A stretch of 43,839 bases of DNA from Acidobacteriota bacterium (GTDB taxonomy: Bacteria > Acidobacteriota > Terriglobia > Terriglobales > Acidobacteriaceae), in assembly GCA_028872955.1 (NCBI GenBank), contig JAGWNX010000024.1, forward strand, positions 1 through 43,839, written 5' to 3'. The translations under genes and the position numbers were made by a program. Below are positions 16,892-25,055 of this stretch, piece by piece. Position 1 is the stretch's first letter, and every line of letters starts with the position of its first letter. Under the pieces are notes generated by a model. That model saw only the letters and a list, made by a program, of their open reading frames with translations, did not search any database and was not told the origin of the DNA.

Positions 16892-18082
16892 CTATTGCAG
16901 GTGCGATGCTGTCCGCGACGGATTGCCGCCGGGTGAGTCGGCGGGGACCGGGGCAAACGGGCTGTACAGGCCCTGATCCGGATCAGTTACGATATGCGCC
17001 TCGGCACGAAACTCGTGGTATTGGCTAAACGCCACGTCGTTCAGAAAGGTCTTGGGAGTACCCCTGTGGCTGGTGGCGGAGTTGGAGCTGGCCGCCTGCG
17101 GCGCCGTATCAGCGCGCAGGATGGAGACGCTCTTGCTTGCAACAACGACCGTCTTCGCGCCGATCTCCAGAGGTCCATACTCCACCAGAATGCCTGCCTG
17201 CGAGACCAGATCGCCGGTCAGCAGATCGGCCTCGGCGACGATCCGGAAGATGGTTCCGGTCGCGGGGTCGAAGACGATCTCTCCGTGATACGGCGGAGTC
17301 TGGCTGTAGATGTGCGATTCGCCACGCAGGTCAGTGGTGCAGCAGAACTGCACGGTGTAGTGCGACTTGCCGTCGGGCACGGCAAAGTGGAAGACCGCTC
17401 GATTGCCCGCGGAATTGCGCTCCCATTGGCCCCAGGTGATTCTGCCTGCAAGTGCGTCGGCCAGAATGAGGCTGAGGATAGGACCAAACTCGCCCGAAGT
17501 TCTGAGCCCCTGAATCTTGGCCTCGTGTTTGTGATCCTTCTTATAGGCTGGGTCCAGTTCTTCGCGCCGGTCATGGTAGAGCACGCGCACGCTGGACGAA
17601 CCTTCCAGATGCATGGGTAGGTAGCTGTAGCTGGTGACGCCCGTTTGCCCAAGCACATCCACAGCAGGGCTATCCTCAAAGCCCGTGGTGGTGCGCGTCG
17701 CGGTAAAGTTTGGCAGTTGGCGAACGGTGAGGTTCACATAGGCCGCCAATTTATCCAACATCTGGCGTAACGACGACGCATCCGGAGTGGGGTCGCGGGC
17801 GACCTCGGATGCCGGCAGCGGCAGGAACGCCGAAAGATCTGCCAGTTGCATCAGTGCTCCCTGGGTTGCAGCGCCGGGGAACTCCTTCTGCAGCTGTTGC
17901 AGCCGCACACTACTTAGGCACTCCGTCAACTCCACACCAGCCAGTTGATGCGCAACCTCCGCATCCGGCTTGCCCTGGTTCACCGCAAGCATCTGGTCCA
18001 GTTGCTCAACCGAGACCTTGCTGGCAGCGAATGTCGACGAAGTGAGCCCCACCGATAAGAGCAGAACCAACAGTGGACGCAT
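16892..18082 (-). CDS. Secreted protein of unknown function
   Basis: I do not recognise a named family. The 396-residue product starts with a clear signal peptide (MRPLLVLLLSVGLTSSTFAA), so it is exported. After it comes a helix-rich part with 'LQQLQKEFPGAA' and 'LRQMLDKLAAYVNLTVRQLPNFTATRTT', then a beta-rich part containing a 'CC' pair in 'VQFCCTTDLRGE', 'IVFDPATGTIFRIVAEADL' and, near the end, 'FSQYHEFRAEAHIV'. From memory such proteins are common in acidobacterial genomes as hypotheticals; this was not checked. ATG 18082 has GAGG 6 bases upstream; an in-frame TTG at 18094 is less likely. The gene lies between the receptor and mnmE on the same strand, with about 100 bases before it. Confidence 0.75.
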   Translation of the reverse strand: MRPLLVLLLSVGLTSSTFAASKVSVEQLDQMLAVNQGKPDAEVAHQLAGVELTECLSSVRLQQLQKEFPGAATQGALMQLADLSAFLPLPASEVARDPTPDASSLRQMLDKLAAYVNLTVRQLPNFTATRTTTGFEDSPAVDVLGQTGVTSYSYLPMHLEGSSSVRVLYHDRREELDPAYKKDHKHEAKIQGLRTSGEFGPILSLILADALAGRITWGQWERNSAGNRAVFHFAVPDGKSHYTVQFCCTTDLRGESHIYSQTPPYHGEIVFDPATGTIFRIVAEADLLTGDLVSQAGILVEYGPLEIGAKTVVVASKSVSILRADTAPQAASSNSATSHRGTPKTFLNDVAFSQYHEFRAEAHIVTDPDQGLYSPFAPVPADSPGGNPSRTASHLQ

Positions 18083-18186
18083 CGCGGACCTCAATGGAAC
18101 CTCGCGACGACCTTACCCGAAGTTCGACTGGGAAGTACGCTACCACCGGGCTGCTGCGTCGTCCAGACCCTCCGATACGGCCTCTC

Positions 18187-19593
18187 TCACTTGCCGATGC
18201 AGAACTCGTGAAAGATGCGGTGCAGGATGTCGTCTGGCGTGGTGGCGCCGGTCAGGGAGTCGAGCGACTGCAGCGCCTCGTAGAGGTCGATGAGCAGCAC
18301 CTCGTGGGGCGTGCCGGTGCGGGTGGCTCCGGCGGCGCGCTGCAGCGCGGCCGTTGCGGCGGTGACGGCCTGCTGCTGGCGCAGGTTGGTCAGCAGCGCT
18401 GTCTCTGCCGAGGCAGGGCGCGCAGCCACCTGCTGCAGGATGGCCTGGCGCAGCGCGTCAACGCCGGTGCCGGTGGTGGCGGAGGTAAAGAGCGTGGGCA
18501 CGGCAGGCAGGCTGCCGGCGGCGGGTGGCGGAGCCGCGTGCTCTGGCGGCGGTGCGGGCGGCAGGTCGCACTTGTTCAATACCAGCAGCAGGGGCCGACC
18601 GGCCAGCGAGTGCAGCAACGCGTCGTCTTCCGGCGCGGGTGGCAGGCTGCTGTCGCGCACCAGCAGGATGAGATCGGCCTCGGCGATGGCCTCGCGGGAC
18701 TTTGCGATGCCCAGTGCTTCGGCCTCGTCTGCCGGTGACTCCGTGGCGCTGCGCAGGCCTGCGGTATCCACGAGTTGCAGCGGGATGCCGCCGAGTGCAA
18801 CCTGCTCTGTAACCAGATCGCGCGTGGTGCCGGGCGCTGCCGTCACGATGGCGCGCTCGCGCTGCACCAGTCGGTTGAAGAGCGACGATTTGCCTGCATT
18901 CGGCCGACCGGCGATGGCCAGCGTGATGCCGTTGCGCAGCACGCGGCCGTAGGCGAAGCTCTGCGCCAGCTGCCGCAGCGGCCGCTCCACGGCTGCGATC
19001 TGCTGCGTGATCTCGTCGGCAGGCATCACGTCCACATCATCTTCGGCAAAGTCGACTCCTGCCTCCAGCGCGGCGATGAGGCCGATGAGCTGCTGCTTGA
19101 TGGGCGCTACGGTGCGGGCGATGGAGCCATCGAGCTGTTGCGCCGCCTGTCGCGCCTGCTCCAGCGTCTGCGACTCGATAAGGTCGCGCACGGCCTCGGC
19201 CTGGGTCAGGTCCAGCCGCCCGGCCAGAAAGGCGCGCTGAGTGAACTCGCCGGGCTCCGCCAGCCGGGCTCCGCGCTCCAGACACCGGCGCAGCAGGTGG
19301 TCCAGCAGGACGGGCGAGCCGTGGGTGGCGATCTCTACCACGTCCTGCGTGGTGTAGGAGCGCGGTGCGGCAAAGTAGGTGACCACGGCCTCGTCCAGCA
19401 CGGCGCCGGATGAGTCGAGCACCTGCGCCAGCCGCACCTGGGCGTGCGCCAAGGCATGCCGCAGACGCAGCAGCGGCTCCGCAATCGCACGCGCCGCGGG
19501 CCCGGAGAGCCGCACGATGCCGATGCCGCCGCGGCCGGGCGGCGTGGAGAGGGCAACGATGGTGTCGGTACTTTCGGGCGTGGAGGTCAACAT
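18187..19593 (-). CDS. mnmE: tRNA modification GTPase MnmE
   Basis: MnmE, with MnmG, adds the carboxymethylaminomethyl group to U34 of certain tRNAs, using GTP and folate, in the cytoplasm. The 468-residue product has the expected length and order. An N-terminal folate-binding domain begins 'DTIVALSTPPGRGGIGIVRLSG'. A helical domain is split by the G domain, which shows GRPNAGKSS (about 228-236), 'PGTTRD', DTAG and NKCD. The C-terminal FCIGK carries the catalytic Cys. The G1 loop has Ala where Val is more usual, a tolerated change. No strong ribosome binding site precedes the ATG. mnmG, its usual partner, is not in the window, and the gene is 15 kb away from the yidC-jag block it often follows. 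Confidence 0.97.
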   Translation of the reverse strand: MLTSTPESTDTIVALSTPPGRGGIGIVRLSGPAARAIAEPLLRLRHALAHAQVRLAQVLDSSGAVLDEAVVTYFAAPRSYTTQDVVEIATHGSPVLLDHLLRRCLERGARLAEPGEFTQRAFLAGRLDLTQAEAVRDLIESQTLEQARQAAQQLDGSIARTVAPIKQQLIGLIAALEAGVDFAEDDVDVMPADEITQQIAAVERPLRQLAQSFAYGRVLRNGITLAIAGRPNAGKSSLFNRLVQRERAIVTAAPGTTRDLVTEQVALGGIPLQLVDTAGLRSATESPADEAEALGIAKSREAIAEADLILLVRDSSLPPAPEDDALLHSLAGRPLLLVLNKCDLPPAPPPEHAAPPPAAGSLPAVPTLFTSATTGTGVDALRQAILQQVAARPASAETALLTNLRQQQAVTAATAALQRAAGATRTGTPHEVLLIDLYEALQSLDSLTGATTPDDILHRIFHEFCIGK

Positions 19594-19674
19594 AGCGCAT
19601 GCGCAGCCGGAGTGCGCTGCTACCAGAGTAAGCCAGCGCGGCCGCGACTGGCCTGGGTCACTGCGAACGGCAGG

Positions 19675-20757
19675 CTAGGGCGCGCTGGGCGTGTGGTCGC
19701 GATACTCGTCCCAGTGCTGCTGCAACTGGTGCAGCACGGTGCTGCCTACCAGCCAGGAGCAATCCAGCGCCGTGGACTTGATATAAGGAGAGTTCACCGA
19801 CTGCACCGCCGTGGTGCCGGGCGCGGGCATGGAGTAGTTGGAGGCCACGCGCAGCACCAGCAGCCGCTGGTAGTCTGCCCGGTGCATGCGGTCCAGCCGC
19901 AGCAGCGCCTCGGCAATGGCGGCGTCCTCCATGTTGGCCATTACAAAGTTGCCCTTGCCACGGGTCCAAAGCTTCACCCAGTCGTTGGCGTACTGGTTCA
20001 TCACAGCGCCGTGCCAGTAGGAGTCTGACGCGTAGCTATCTCCCACGATGACGGTGGGCGGAGCCGCCGCCGCAGGATAAGCCGACCCCTGCCACCGCGC
20101 GCGCTCAGCCGCCATGGCCGCGTTATCGGGCAGCTTCAGAGCACGGGTAAGACCATAGGCCCAGTCCGCCAGTGCGGCGTTGAGCGTGTACAGGTTGTTG
20201 GTCATGGGCTGCGCGGGCAGCACATTGGGCTGGTGTGCGCCGATGACAAACAGCCCGTAGGGCCACGCGGCGGGCTTCTCGCTGGAGTCCACCTGGCGGT
20301 TGACGTCGTTCACCACATAGTGCGCCCAGGCAGCCGTGCCGATGGTGCCATCGGCAGGATCGACACCGGCGATGCCGTCCACGAGCCAGTAGGCGTGGGT
20401 CAGGTCAAAGCGCGGGTCTACACCCAGCGCCAGGATGGACGGACCAGCATTGGCCAGCGTCATGCCGGTCACAATGCCCAGCACGTCGTGCGCCGCATTG
20501 ATGCGTAGCGGACGAACGCCGCCGGGGAAGGGCAGCTTCTCGGGCAGCGGCTCGCGCTCTACCCAGTACTGGAACTCGCCGGGTGTATCGCCGGTGTCTT
20601 CGCCGGGCTCAAAGGTGGTGACGATCACGGCCTTGATGCGCAGCGGTGCCGGAGCGGTATCGCTCTGCGCAGCGAGTGACTGCCCGGCGAGGGGCTGTAC
20701 GCCGCACCACACCATGGCGGCCAACACAAGGGCGAGCGACTGCAACGTCTTCAGCAT
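19675..20757 (-). CDS. Purine nucleoside permease-family (NUP) protein
   Basis: The 360-residue product resembles the NUP family, named after a fungal nucleoside permease and related in fold to nucleoside phosphorylases. Visible features are a signal peptide (MLKTLQSLALVLAAMVWCGV, probably cleaved around residue 27), 'IKAVIVTTFEPGEDTGDTPGEFQYWVERE', 'GIVTGMTLANAGPSILALGVDPRFDL', 'HAYWLVDGIAGVDP' and 'GNFVMANMEDAAIAEALLRL'. It has no membrane-spanning array, so despite the name it looks like a periplasmic binding or hydrolytic protein rather than a channel; that is inference. ATG 20757 is preceded by GGAG at 8 bases; the open frame begins 20 codons earlier without support. A GC-rich palindromic stretch (19632-19652) lies just after the stop and could form a hairpin. 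Confidence 0.8.
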   Translation of the reverse strand: MLKTLQSLALVLAAMVWCGVQPLAGQSLAAQSDTAPAPLRIKAVIVTTFEPGEDTGDTPGEFQYWVEREPLPEKLPFPGGVRPLRINAAHDVLGIVTGMTLANAGPSILALGVDPRFDLTHAYWLVDGIAGVDPADGTIGTAAWAHYVVNDVNRQVDSSEKPAAWPYGLFVIGAHQPNVLPAQPMTNNLYTLNAALADWAYGLTRALKLPDNAAMAAERARWQGSAYPAAAAPPTVIVGDSYASDSYWHGAVMNQYANDWVKLWTRGKGNFVMANMEDAAIAEALLRLDRMHRADYQRLLVLRVASNYSMPAPGTTAVQSVNSPYIKSTALDCSWLVGSTVLHQLQQHWDEYRDHTPSAP

Positions 20758-20834
20758 CGTGGCGTCTCCAGAAACAGCTATAGGATTGGCAGGAATGCTT
20801 TGACGATACAGCAGCACGGCGCGAAATGCAGCAC

Positions 20835-21767
20835 CTAACCCGCCGGCGGCGGAGCCGGAGCAGGCGTCGACGTGGCACGCAGACCGGCGATGATCTGCGA
20901 CTGGAAGTCGTTGGCCGCGCCGGGATTGTTGGGCAGAAAGATGGTGTTGGTGCTGCCGCGCGTGCCGATGTCGCGCAGCGTATCAAAGTACTGGGTCAGC
21001 AGCACCAGCGCCATCACCTCTTCAGACGTGCTGCCGGGGATGGCTCCCTGGAAGTGCTCAATGGACGCGCTGAGGCCGTCGATGATGGCCTGCCGCTCTG
21101 CCGCGATGCCCTTGCCCTGCAGCGCCTTGGACTCCGCCTCGGCCTCGGCCTGCTTCACCTTCAGAATCTTCTCTGCCTCGCCACGCGCCTGCGCGGCCAC
21201 CTGCGCGCGCTGTGCGGCGTTGATGTCGTTCATCGCGTCCTTCACCTTCACGTCGGGAATGATGTCTGTCACCAGCGCGGTAAGGATGTTGAAGCCAAAG
21301 CCCGACATGATGGTGTCCAGCTCGGTTTTGACGGCGACGGAGATGCCGGACTGCTGCTCGAACGTCTCATCGAGCGTGAGCTTGGGCACGTGGCCGAGGA
21401 TGGAGTTGAAGACAAAGGACTCGATCTGCTTCTGCGGGCTGGAGAGCTTGTAGAACGAGTCGAAGATCTTGTCGTCCAGCACCTGGTACTGCACGGAGAC
21501 GGGAATCTGCACGAAGACGTTGTCGCGCGTCTTGGTCTCCACGGCAAACTGCGCCTGCTTCACCTGCAGGTCAATGATGAAGACGCGCTCCGCATAGGGC
21601 ACCAGAAAGTGCAGGCCGGGCCGCTCGATGCGATTGAACTTGCCGAACCGCTCCACAATGGCCGCGCTGGAGGTGCGCACGGTGTACATGGTCTTCAAGA
21701 TGGTGACCAGTGCAGCCACCGCCAGAAGGACAAACAGAAAGAGAGCAAACGCGTTCAACGCTTCCAT
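20835..21767 (-). CDS. SPFH/Band 7 (stomatin-like) membrane protein
   Basis: Proteins of this family form large ring or cage assemblies at membranes and affect membrane domains or proteases. The 310-residue product has one N-terminal membrane helix (about 6-26, 'FALFLFVLLAVAALVTIL'), the SPFH core ('AAIVERFGKFNRIERPGLHFLVPYAERVFIIDLQVKQAQF', 'TKTRDNVFVQIPVSVQYQVLD') and a long Ala/Glu coiled-coil stretch ('AQRAQVAAQARGEAEKILKVKQAEAEAESKAL'), followed by a Pro/Ala-rich tail. The order fits the QmcA/stomatin type rather than HflK or HflC. An NfeD partner is not next to it. ATG 21767 has GAGG about 8 bases upstream. It is divergent from the DUF2461 gene, with a 97-base gap. Confidence 0.9.
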   Translation of the reverse strand: MEALNAFALFLFVLLAVAALVTILKTMYTVRTSSAAIVERFGKFNRIERPGLHFLVPYAERVFIIDLQVKQAQFAVETKTRDNVFVQIPVSVQYQVLDDKIFDSFYKLSSPQKQIESFVFNSILGHVPKLTLDETFEQQSGISVAVKTELDTIMSGFGFNILTALVTDIIPDVKVKDAMNDINAAQRAQVAAQARGEAEKILKVKQAEAEAESKALQGKGIAAERQAIIDGLSASIEHFQGAIPGSTSEEVMALVLLTQYFDTLRDIGTRGSTNTIFLPNNPGAANDFQSQIIAGLRATSTPAPAPPPAG

Positions 21768-21864
21768 AGAGACACCTCTGCAACACCGCACATCGCGTGC
21801 AGCGAGGATACACGAGGAGCGGTATAAAGAATGTGTCCGGAATGTGTTCTGGAGGAGCAGCGCG

Positions 21865-22557
21865 ATGCCCGCCCACTTCACCGAAGAGTCGATCAAGTTT
21901 CTGCGCGGGTTGAAGCGCAACAACGACCGCACCTGGTTTGAGGCGCGCAAGCCCGTGTTTGAGCGCGGGCTGAAGGTACCCATGCTGGCCGTCATCGCCG
22001 CCGTGAACGACGCCATGGTCGACTTTGCGCCGGAGAACGTGCGCCCGCCGCAGAAGGTGATGATGCGCATCTACCGCGACATTCGCTTTAGCAGCGACAA
22101 GAGCCCCTACAAGACGCAGGTGGCCGCATGGTGGGCGCGCGAGGGGCTGGAGAAGACCTCCGGCGGCGGCTATTACTTTCACCTGAGCGCCACGGAGCTG
22201 ACCATCGCCGCAGGAGTCTACATGCCGCAGGCCGAGCAGCTGCTGGCCATCCGCCGCCACCTGCTGGAGCACCACGCGGAGCTGCGTGCGCTGCTGGCGG
22301 GCAAGAAGCTGCGCGCCAAGCTGGGCGAGTTTGACGGGCAGAAGCTCACGCGGCCGCCCAAAGGCTTCCCCGCAGACCACCCGGCGATGGACCTGCTGGT
22401 GTGCCGGCAGTGGGGCGTGGCCGCCACCCTGCCTGCGGAGACCGCGACCCAGCCCACGCTGGTGCGGGAGATTGTGGAGCGCTTCCGCCTGGCCGCACCG
22501 GTCGTCCAACTGCTGAACGCACCGCTGATGGCACGGCCCAGGCAGCCCCTGTTTTAG
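21865..22557 (+). CDS. DUF2461 family protein
   Basis: The 230-residue product matches the DUF2461 (TIGR02453-type) family of unknown function. Recognisable segments are 'FTEESIKFLRGLKRNNDRTWFEARKPVFE' at the start, 'MRIYRDIRFSSDKSPYKTQVAAWW' in the middle and 'GGYYFHLSATELTIAAGVYMP' (a strand-rich core). It appears soluble and cytoplasmic, with no signal or membrane segment. The start at 21865 is well set by GGAGG 9 bases upstream; the frame is open for 79 codons before that without support. A TATAAA at 21823-21828 could be a -10 box, without a clear -35. It precedes the HU gene on the same strand with a 283-base gap, so the two are probably separate transcripts. Confidence 0.88.
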   Translation: MPAHFTEESIKFLRGLKRNNDRTWFEARKPVFERGLKVPMLAVIAAVNDAMVDFAPENVRPPQKVMMRIYRDIRFSSDKSPYKTQVAAWWAREGLEKTSGGGYYFHLSATELTIAAGVYMPQAEQLLAIRRHLLEHHAELRALLAGKKLRAKLGEFDGQKLTRPPKGFPADHPAMDLLVCRQWGVAATLPAETATQPTLVREIVERFRLAAPVVQLLNAPLMARPRQPLF

Positions 22558-22840
22558 CGCGCGAGAAGCGCTTGCAGCCGGGCGCGAGGAGCCGCAAAGG
22601 CGCGTGGTTGGGGGTGTTTGCGTGCGTTTGACCCCGAAAACATGGCTAAATGCCTAGAAAAACCGCAAAAAAGCTGTGGAAAGTAGCAAATCCTTATTGA
22701 CAAAGAACGCTGAAAAGCTGAAGGTTGATGGCGGTACATTACTTCGGACCCGCATAAATACTGAGGTTTTCTCGTATTGGAAGCTCGCGGCGAAGTAGCG
22801 CCACAGGCAGTACATTCGCAACACACGAAGGAGAAACACA

Positions 22841-23137
22841 ATGGCAAAGGGATTGACTAAGACAGCGTTGGTGCGTCACCTGGCAGAGAAGCTGGAGCTG
22901 ACCAACAAGCAGACCTCGGCGTTCCTGGACCTGCTGGCCGAGACCGCAGTGAAGGAGACCAAGAAGAACGGCGAGTTCACCATCCCCGGCATCGGCAAGC
23001 TGGTGAAGGCCGAGCGCAAGGCACGCCTGGGCCGCAACCCGCAGACCGGCGAGCCGATCAAGATCAAGGCCAAGACCGTGGTCAAGTTCCGCGTGGCCAA
23101 GGTTGCGAAGGACACGATCGCTCCGCCGAAGAAGTAA
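22841..23137 (+). CDS. HU/IHF-family DNA-binding protein
   Basis: HU-type proteins dimerise, bend DNA and compact the nucleoid. The 98-residue product fits: N-terminal helices ('LTKTALVRHLAEKLELTNKQTSAFLDLL'), the beta saddle ('GEFTIPGIGKLVKAERKARLGRNPQTGEPIKI', whose RNPQTG turn is the minor-groove arm) and a Lys-rich tail. AAGGAG lies about 8 bases before the ATG, an excellent start. Upstream there is an exact -35 consensus TTGACA at 22697-22702, but no good -10 at usual spacing, so the promoter is not assigned. Strong ribosome binding and clean codon use suggest high expression. It stands alone, with a possible hairpin about 85 bases after the stop. Confidence 0.95.
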   Translation: MAKGLTKTALVRHLAEKLELTNKQTSAFLDLLAETAVKETKKNGEFTIPGIGKLVKAERKARLGRNPQTGEPIKIKAKTVVKFRVAKVAKDTIAPPKK

Positions 23138-23221
23138 GCTTCCACGCACAGCCGACCACTCCGGTCGGACGTCGCGTAGCAGCTGCCCTCCCCAAAACGA
23201 CCCCGCGTCGCAACCCACGAG

Positions 23222-23262
23222 TAGCCCGTCTTGCCTGGCCGCAGCCAGTGCAGGGCGGGCTA
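23222..23262. repeat. Inverted repeat between converging HU and methyltransferase genes
   Basis: TAGCCCG (from 23222) pairs with CGGGCTA (ending 23262) and the stem continues inward with two mismatches to TTGC/GCAG, around a loop of about 15 bases. It overlaps the stop codon of the minus-strand gene. No T-run follows on either strand, so it may be a weak or Rho-assisted transcript end. Confidence 0.45.
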
Positions 23263-24018
23263 TTCTGCTGGAGTGGAGCTGCCCGGGGTGGATGCAGCGG
23301 CAGAGCGCGGCAGCAGGCCACGCAGCACCAGCGATACCCCCAGCGAGATGAGAACGCCGCGGCCAAGCAGCCAGGAGTTGTACAGCCAGCCCACGGCCAC
23401 ATAGGTTACGACGACGCCCCACATGTAGCTCTCTGCCAGGATGGCCTTGCCCCAGGCGGGCTTGCGCCCGGAGGCCGCCACGCGCGGCACGATGGAGGGC
23501 AGCAGGCGAGGTACAGCGGCCTGATAGGCACGATACCGCTGGCCGAGCTTGCCGGTGAGGAACGCCTCCTCGCCGCCGATCAGGCGCAGCTGAATGATGC
23601 CGATGGCGACGATCGCAAAGATGGCGCCGGTGGGCGGCATGATCATGGCCAGCGCAAAGGTGTGCAGCAAGGTGCCGAGGTAGAGCGGGTTACGCACATA
23701 GCGGTAGGGCCCGTCCGCCACCACCGCGTCTCCGTGCATCGCACCGGCGCTCATTACGTCGGCCCCTAGATAAGCCGTGCCCCAGGTGCGCAGGCAGGCT
23801 GCCAGCAGCGCGCACAGCAGCGCGGTGGAGGTAACGGCGATGCTGGCATTCTCAAACCCAAGGTGCAGCGTGTGCATCAGCCAGGCAGCAACCAGCTGGC
23901 GGGTACCAATCCCGCTCTCCCAGTGGAGCGGCACCGTCCAAGGAGCCCAGAAGCCCAGCGTGTAAACCAGGGCGTGGGTGAGCAGGCGGAGACGGAATTC
24001 AACGGCGGAGGCCTTCAT
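23260..24018 (-). CDS. Integral membrane methyltransferase of the ICMT/PEMT type
   Basis: The 252-residue product has several hydrophobic helices and the hallmark of the isoprenylcysteine/phospholipid methyltransferase superfamily: 'VADGPYRYVRNPLYLGTLL' (about 147-165), followed by two helices and 'EEAFLTGKLGQRYRAYQAAVPRLLPS', the segment containing the second part of the S-adenosylmethionine site. The methyl acceptor is unknown; bacterial members act on lipids or small hydrophobic molecules. The ATG is preceded by AAGGA at about 6 bases. It is last in the minus-strand series after parB, with a 54-base AT-rich gap, so it may be read through from parAB or have its own promoter. Confidence 0.82.
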   Translation of the reverse strand: MKASAVEFRLRLLTHALVYTLGFWAPWTVPLHWESGIGTRQLVAAWLMHTLHLGFENASIAVTSTALLCALLAACLRTWGTAYLGADVMSAGAMHGDAVVADGPYRYVRNPLYLGTLLHTFALAMIMPPTGAIFAIVAIGIIQLRLIGGEEAFLTGKLGQRYRAYQAAVPRLLPSIVPRVAASGRKPAWGKAILAESYMWGVVVTYVAVGWLYNSWLLGRGVLISLGVSLVLRGLLPRSAAASTPGSSTPAE

Positions 24019-24072
24019 GCTTTTCCTTACTAATCTGTTTAGATAGAGAGAAATGTGAGATGGAATCGACTT

Positions 24073-25005
24073 CTAGGCAGTCTGCTCGCCCAGCGCGGAC
24101 AGGATGTGGTCAAAGTCCTCCAGGCCGGAGTACTCGATGATGACGCGCCCCTTGCCCTTCTTGTCTTCAATGCGGACGCGCAAACCCAGCACACGCTGCA
24201 GGTGGTTCTGCGCCTCCTTGACGTTGGGATCCACCTCGTCCTCAGCCTTATCTTCCTTCTTTTCTTTCACTTCCGGGTTCAGGATGCCCTTGACGTAGTT
24301 CTCCGTCTGGCGGACCGAAAAGCTGAGCGCCAGCACCTTTTGAGCGGCTGCGATGATGGCCTCGGGGGTCTCCAGGGCGAGCAGGGCGCGGGCGTGGCCA
24401 AAGCTCAGGTCGCCGGCCTCCACCCGTTGCTGCACGCCTTCAGGTAAACGCAACAAACGAAGGAAGTTAGCTACGGATGCGCGCTCTTTGCCGGTGCGCA
24501 CGGCCATCTGCTCCTGCGTCATCTTGAACTCGGCAGAGAGGCGCTGATAGGCGCGCGCCTGCTCCATGGGGTTCAGGTCGGCGCGCTGCAGGTTCTCGAC
24601 GATGGTCATCTCCATCGTCTGCTCGTCCGAGACCTGGCGCACGATGGCGGGCACGGTCGCCTTGCCGGCTTTGCGCGACGCCAGCCAGCGGCGCTCGCCG
24701 GTGATGAGCTGGAAGCGGCCGGCCGGGAGCGGACGCACCACAATAGGCTGCACGACGCCAGAGGCGGCGATGGACTGAGCCAGCTCGTTGAGCTGCGTCT
24801 CGTCAAAGTGCGAGCGGGTCTGGAAGGGGTTGCGGTCGATCAGGTCGAGCGCGATCTCCAGCGGCTTGCCCGTAGCCTCTGCCACAGGAGCAGGCGAGGC
24901 CGCCACCGCAGGCGGAGTAGCGGGGCGTTGCGGCAGCAGCGACTCCAGACCTTTGCCTAGAGCGCGACGTTTCGGATCGTGTACGGGTTGCGACATGGGG
25001 GCCAT
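24073..25005 (-). CDS. parB: Chromosome-partitioning protein ParB
   Basis: ParB binds parS sites, loads as a CTP-dependent clamp and spreads around the origin, and it stimulates ParA. The 310-residue product shows the N-terminal 'RALGKGLESLLP' ParA-interacting peptide, a CTP-binding domain with GERRWLAS (103-110), 'TIVENLQRADLNPMEQARAY', a helix-turn-helix ('TQEQMAVRTGKERASVANFLRLLRLP') and a C-terminal dimerisation part. A charged linker ('EVKEKKEDKAEDEVD') precedes the C-domain. GERRW-L-AS has Leu where Arg is usual. ATG 25005 was used; ATG 24996 is also possible and neither has a clear ribosome binding site. It follows parA by 50 bases, and three parS sites lie upstream of parA. Confidence 0.97.
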   Translation of the reverse strand: MAPMSQPVHDPKRRALGKGLESLLPQRPATPPAVAASPAPVAEATGKPLEIALDLIDRNPFQTRSHFDETQLNELAQSIAASGVVQPIVVRPLPAGRFQLITGERRWLASRKAGKATVPAIVRQVSDEQTMEMTIVENLQRADLNPMEQARAYQRLSAEFKMTQEQMAVRTGKERASVANFLRLLRLPEGVQQRVEAGDLSFGHARALLALETPEAIIAAAQKVLALSFSVRQTENYVKGILNPEVKEKKEDKAEDEVDPNVKEAQNHLQRVLGLRVRIEDKKGKGRVIIEYSGLEDFDHILSALGEQTA

Positions 25006-25055
25006 CCAAAGAGAGTGTGGTGAAGAAGCTGAGTTGTTGCGCTGTTTGGCGCAGC

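Noticed and set aside
13775-16936. 1053-codon plus-strand open frame opposite the second receptor
   Set aside because: Same reason: His/Val/Ala-rich composition, no start signal, antisense to a well-supported gene.
22562-22575. Second AAGCGCTT palindrome after the DUF2461 gene
   Set aside because: Only the inner 8 bases are symmetric, it lies at the 3' end of a gene with no promoter nearby.
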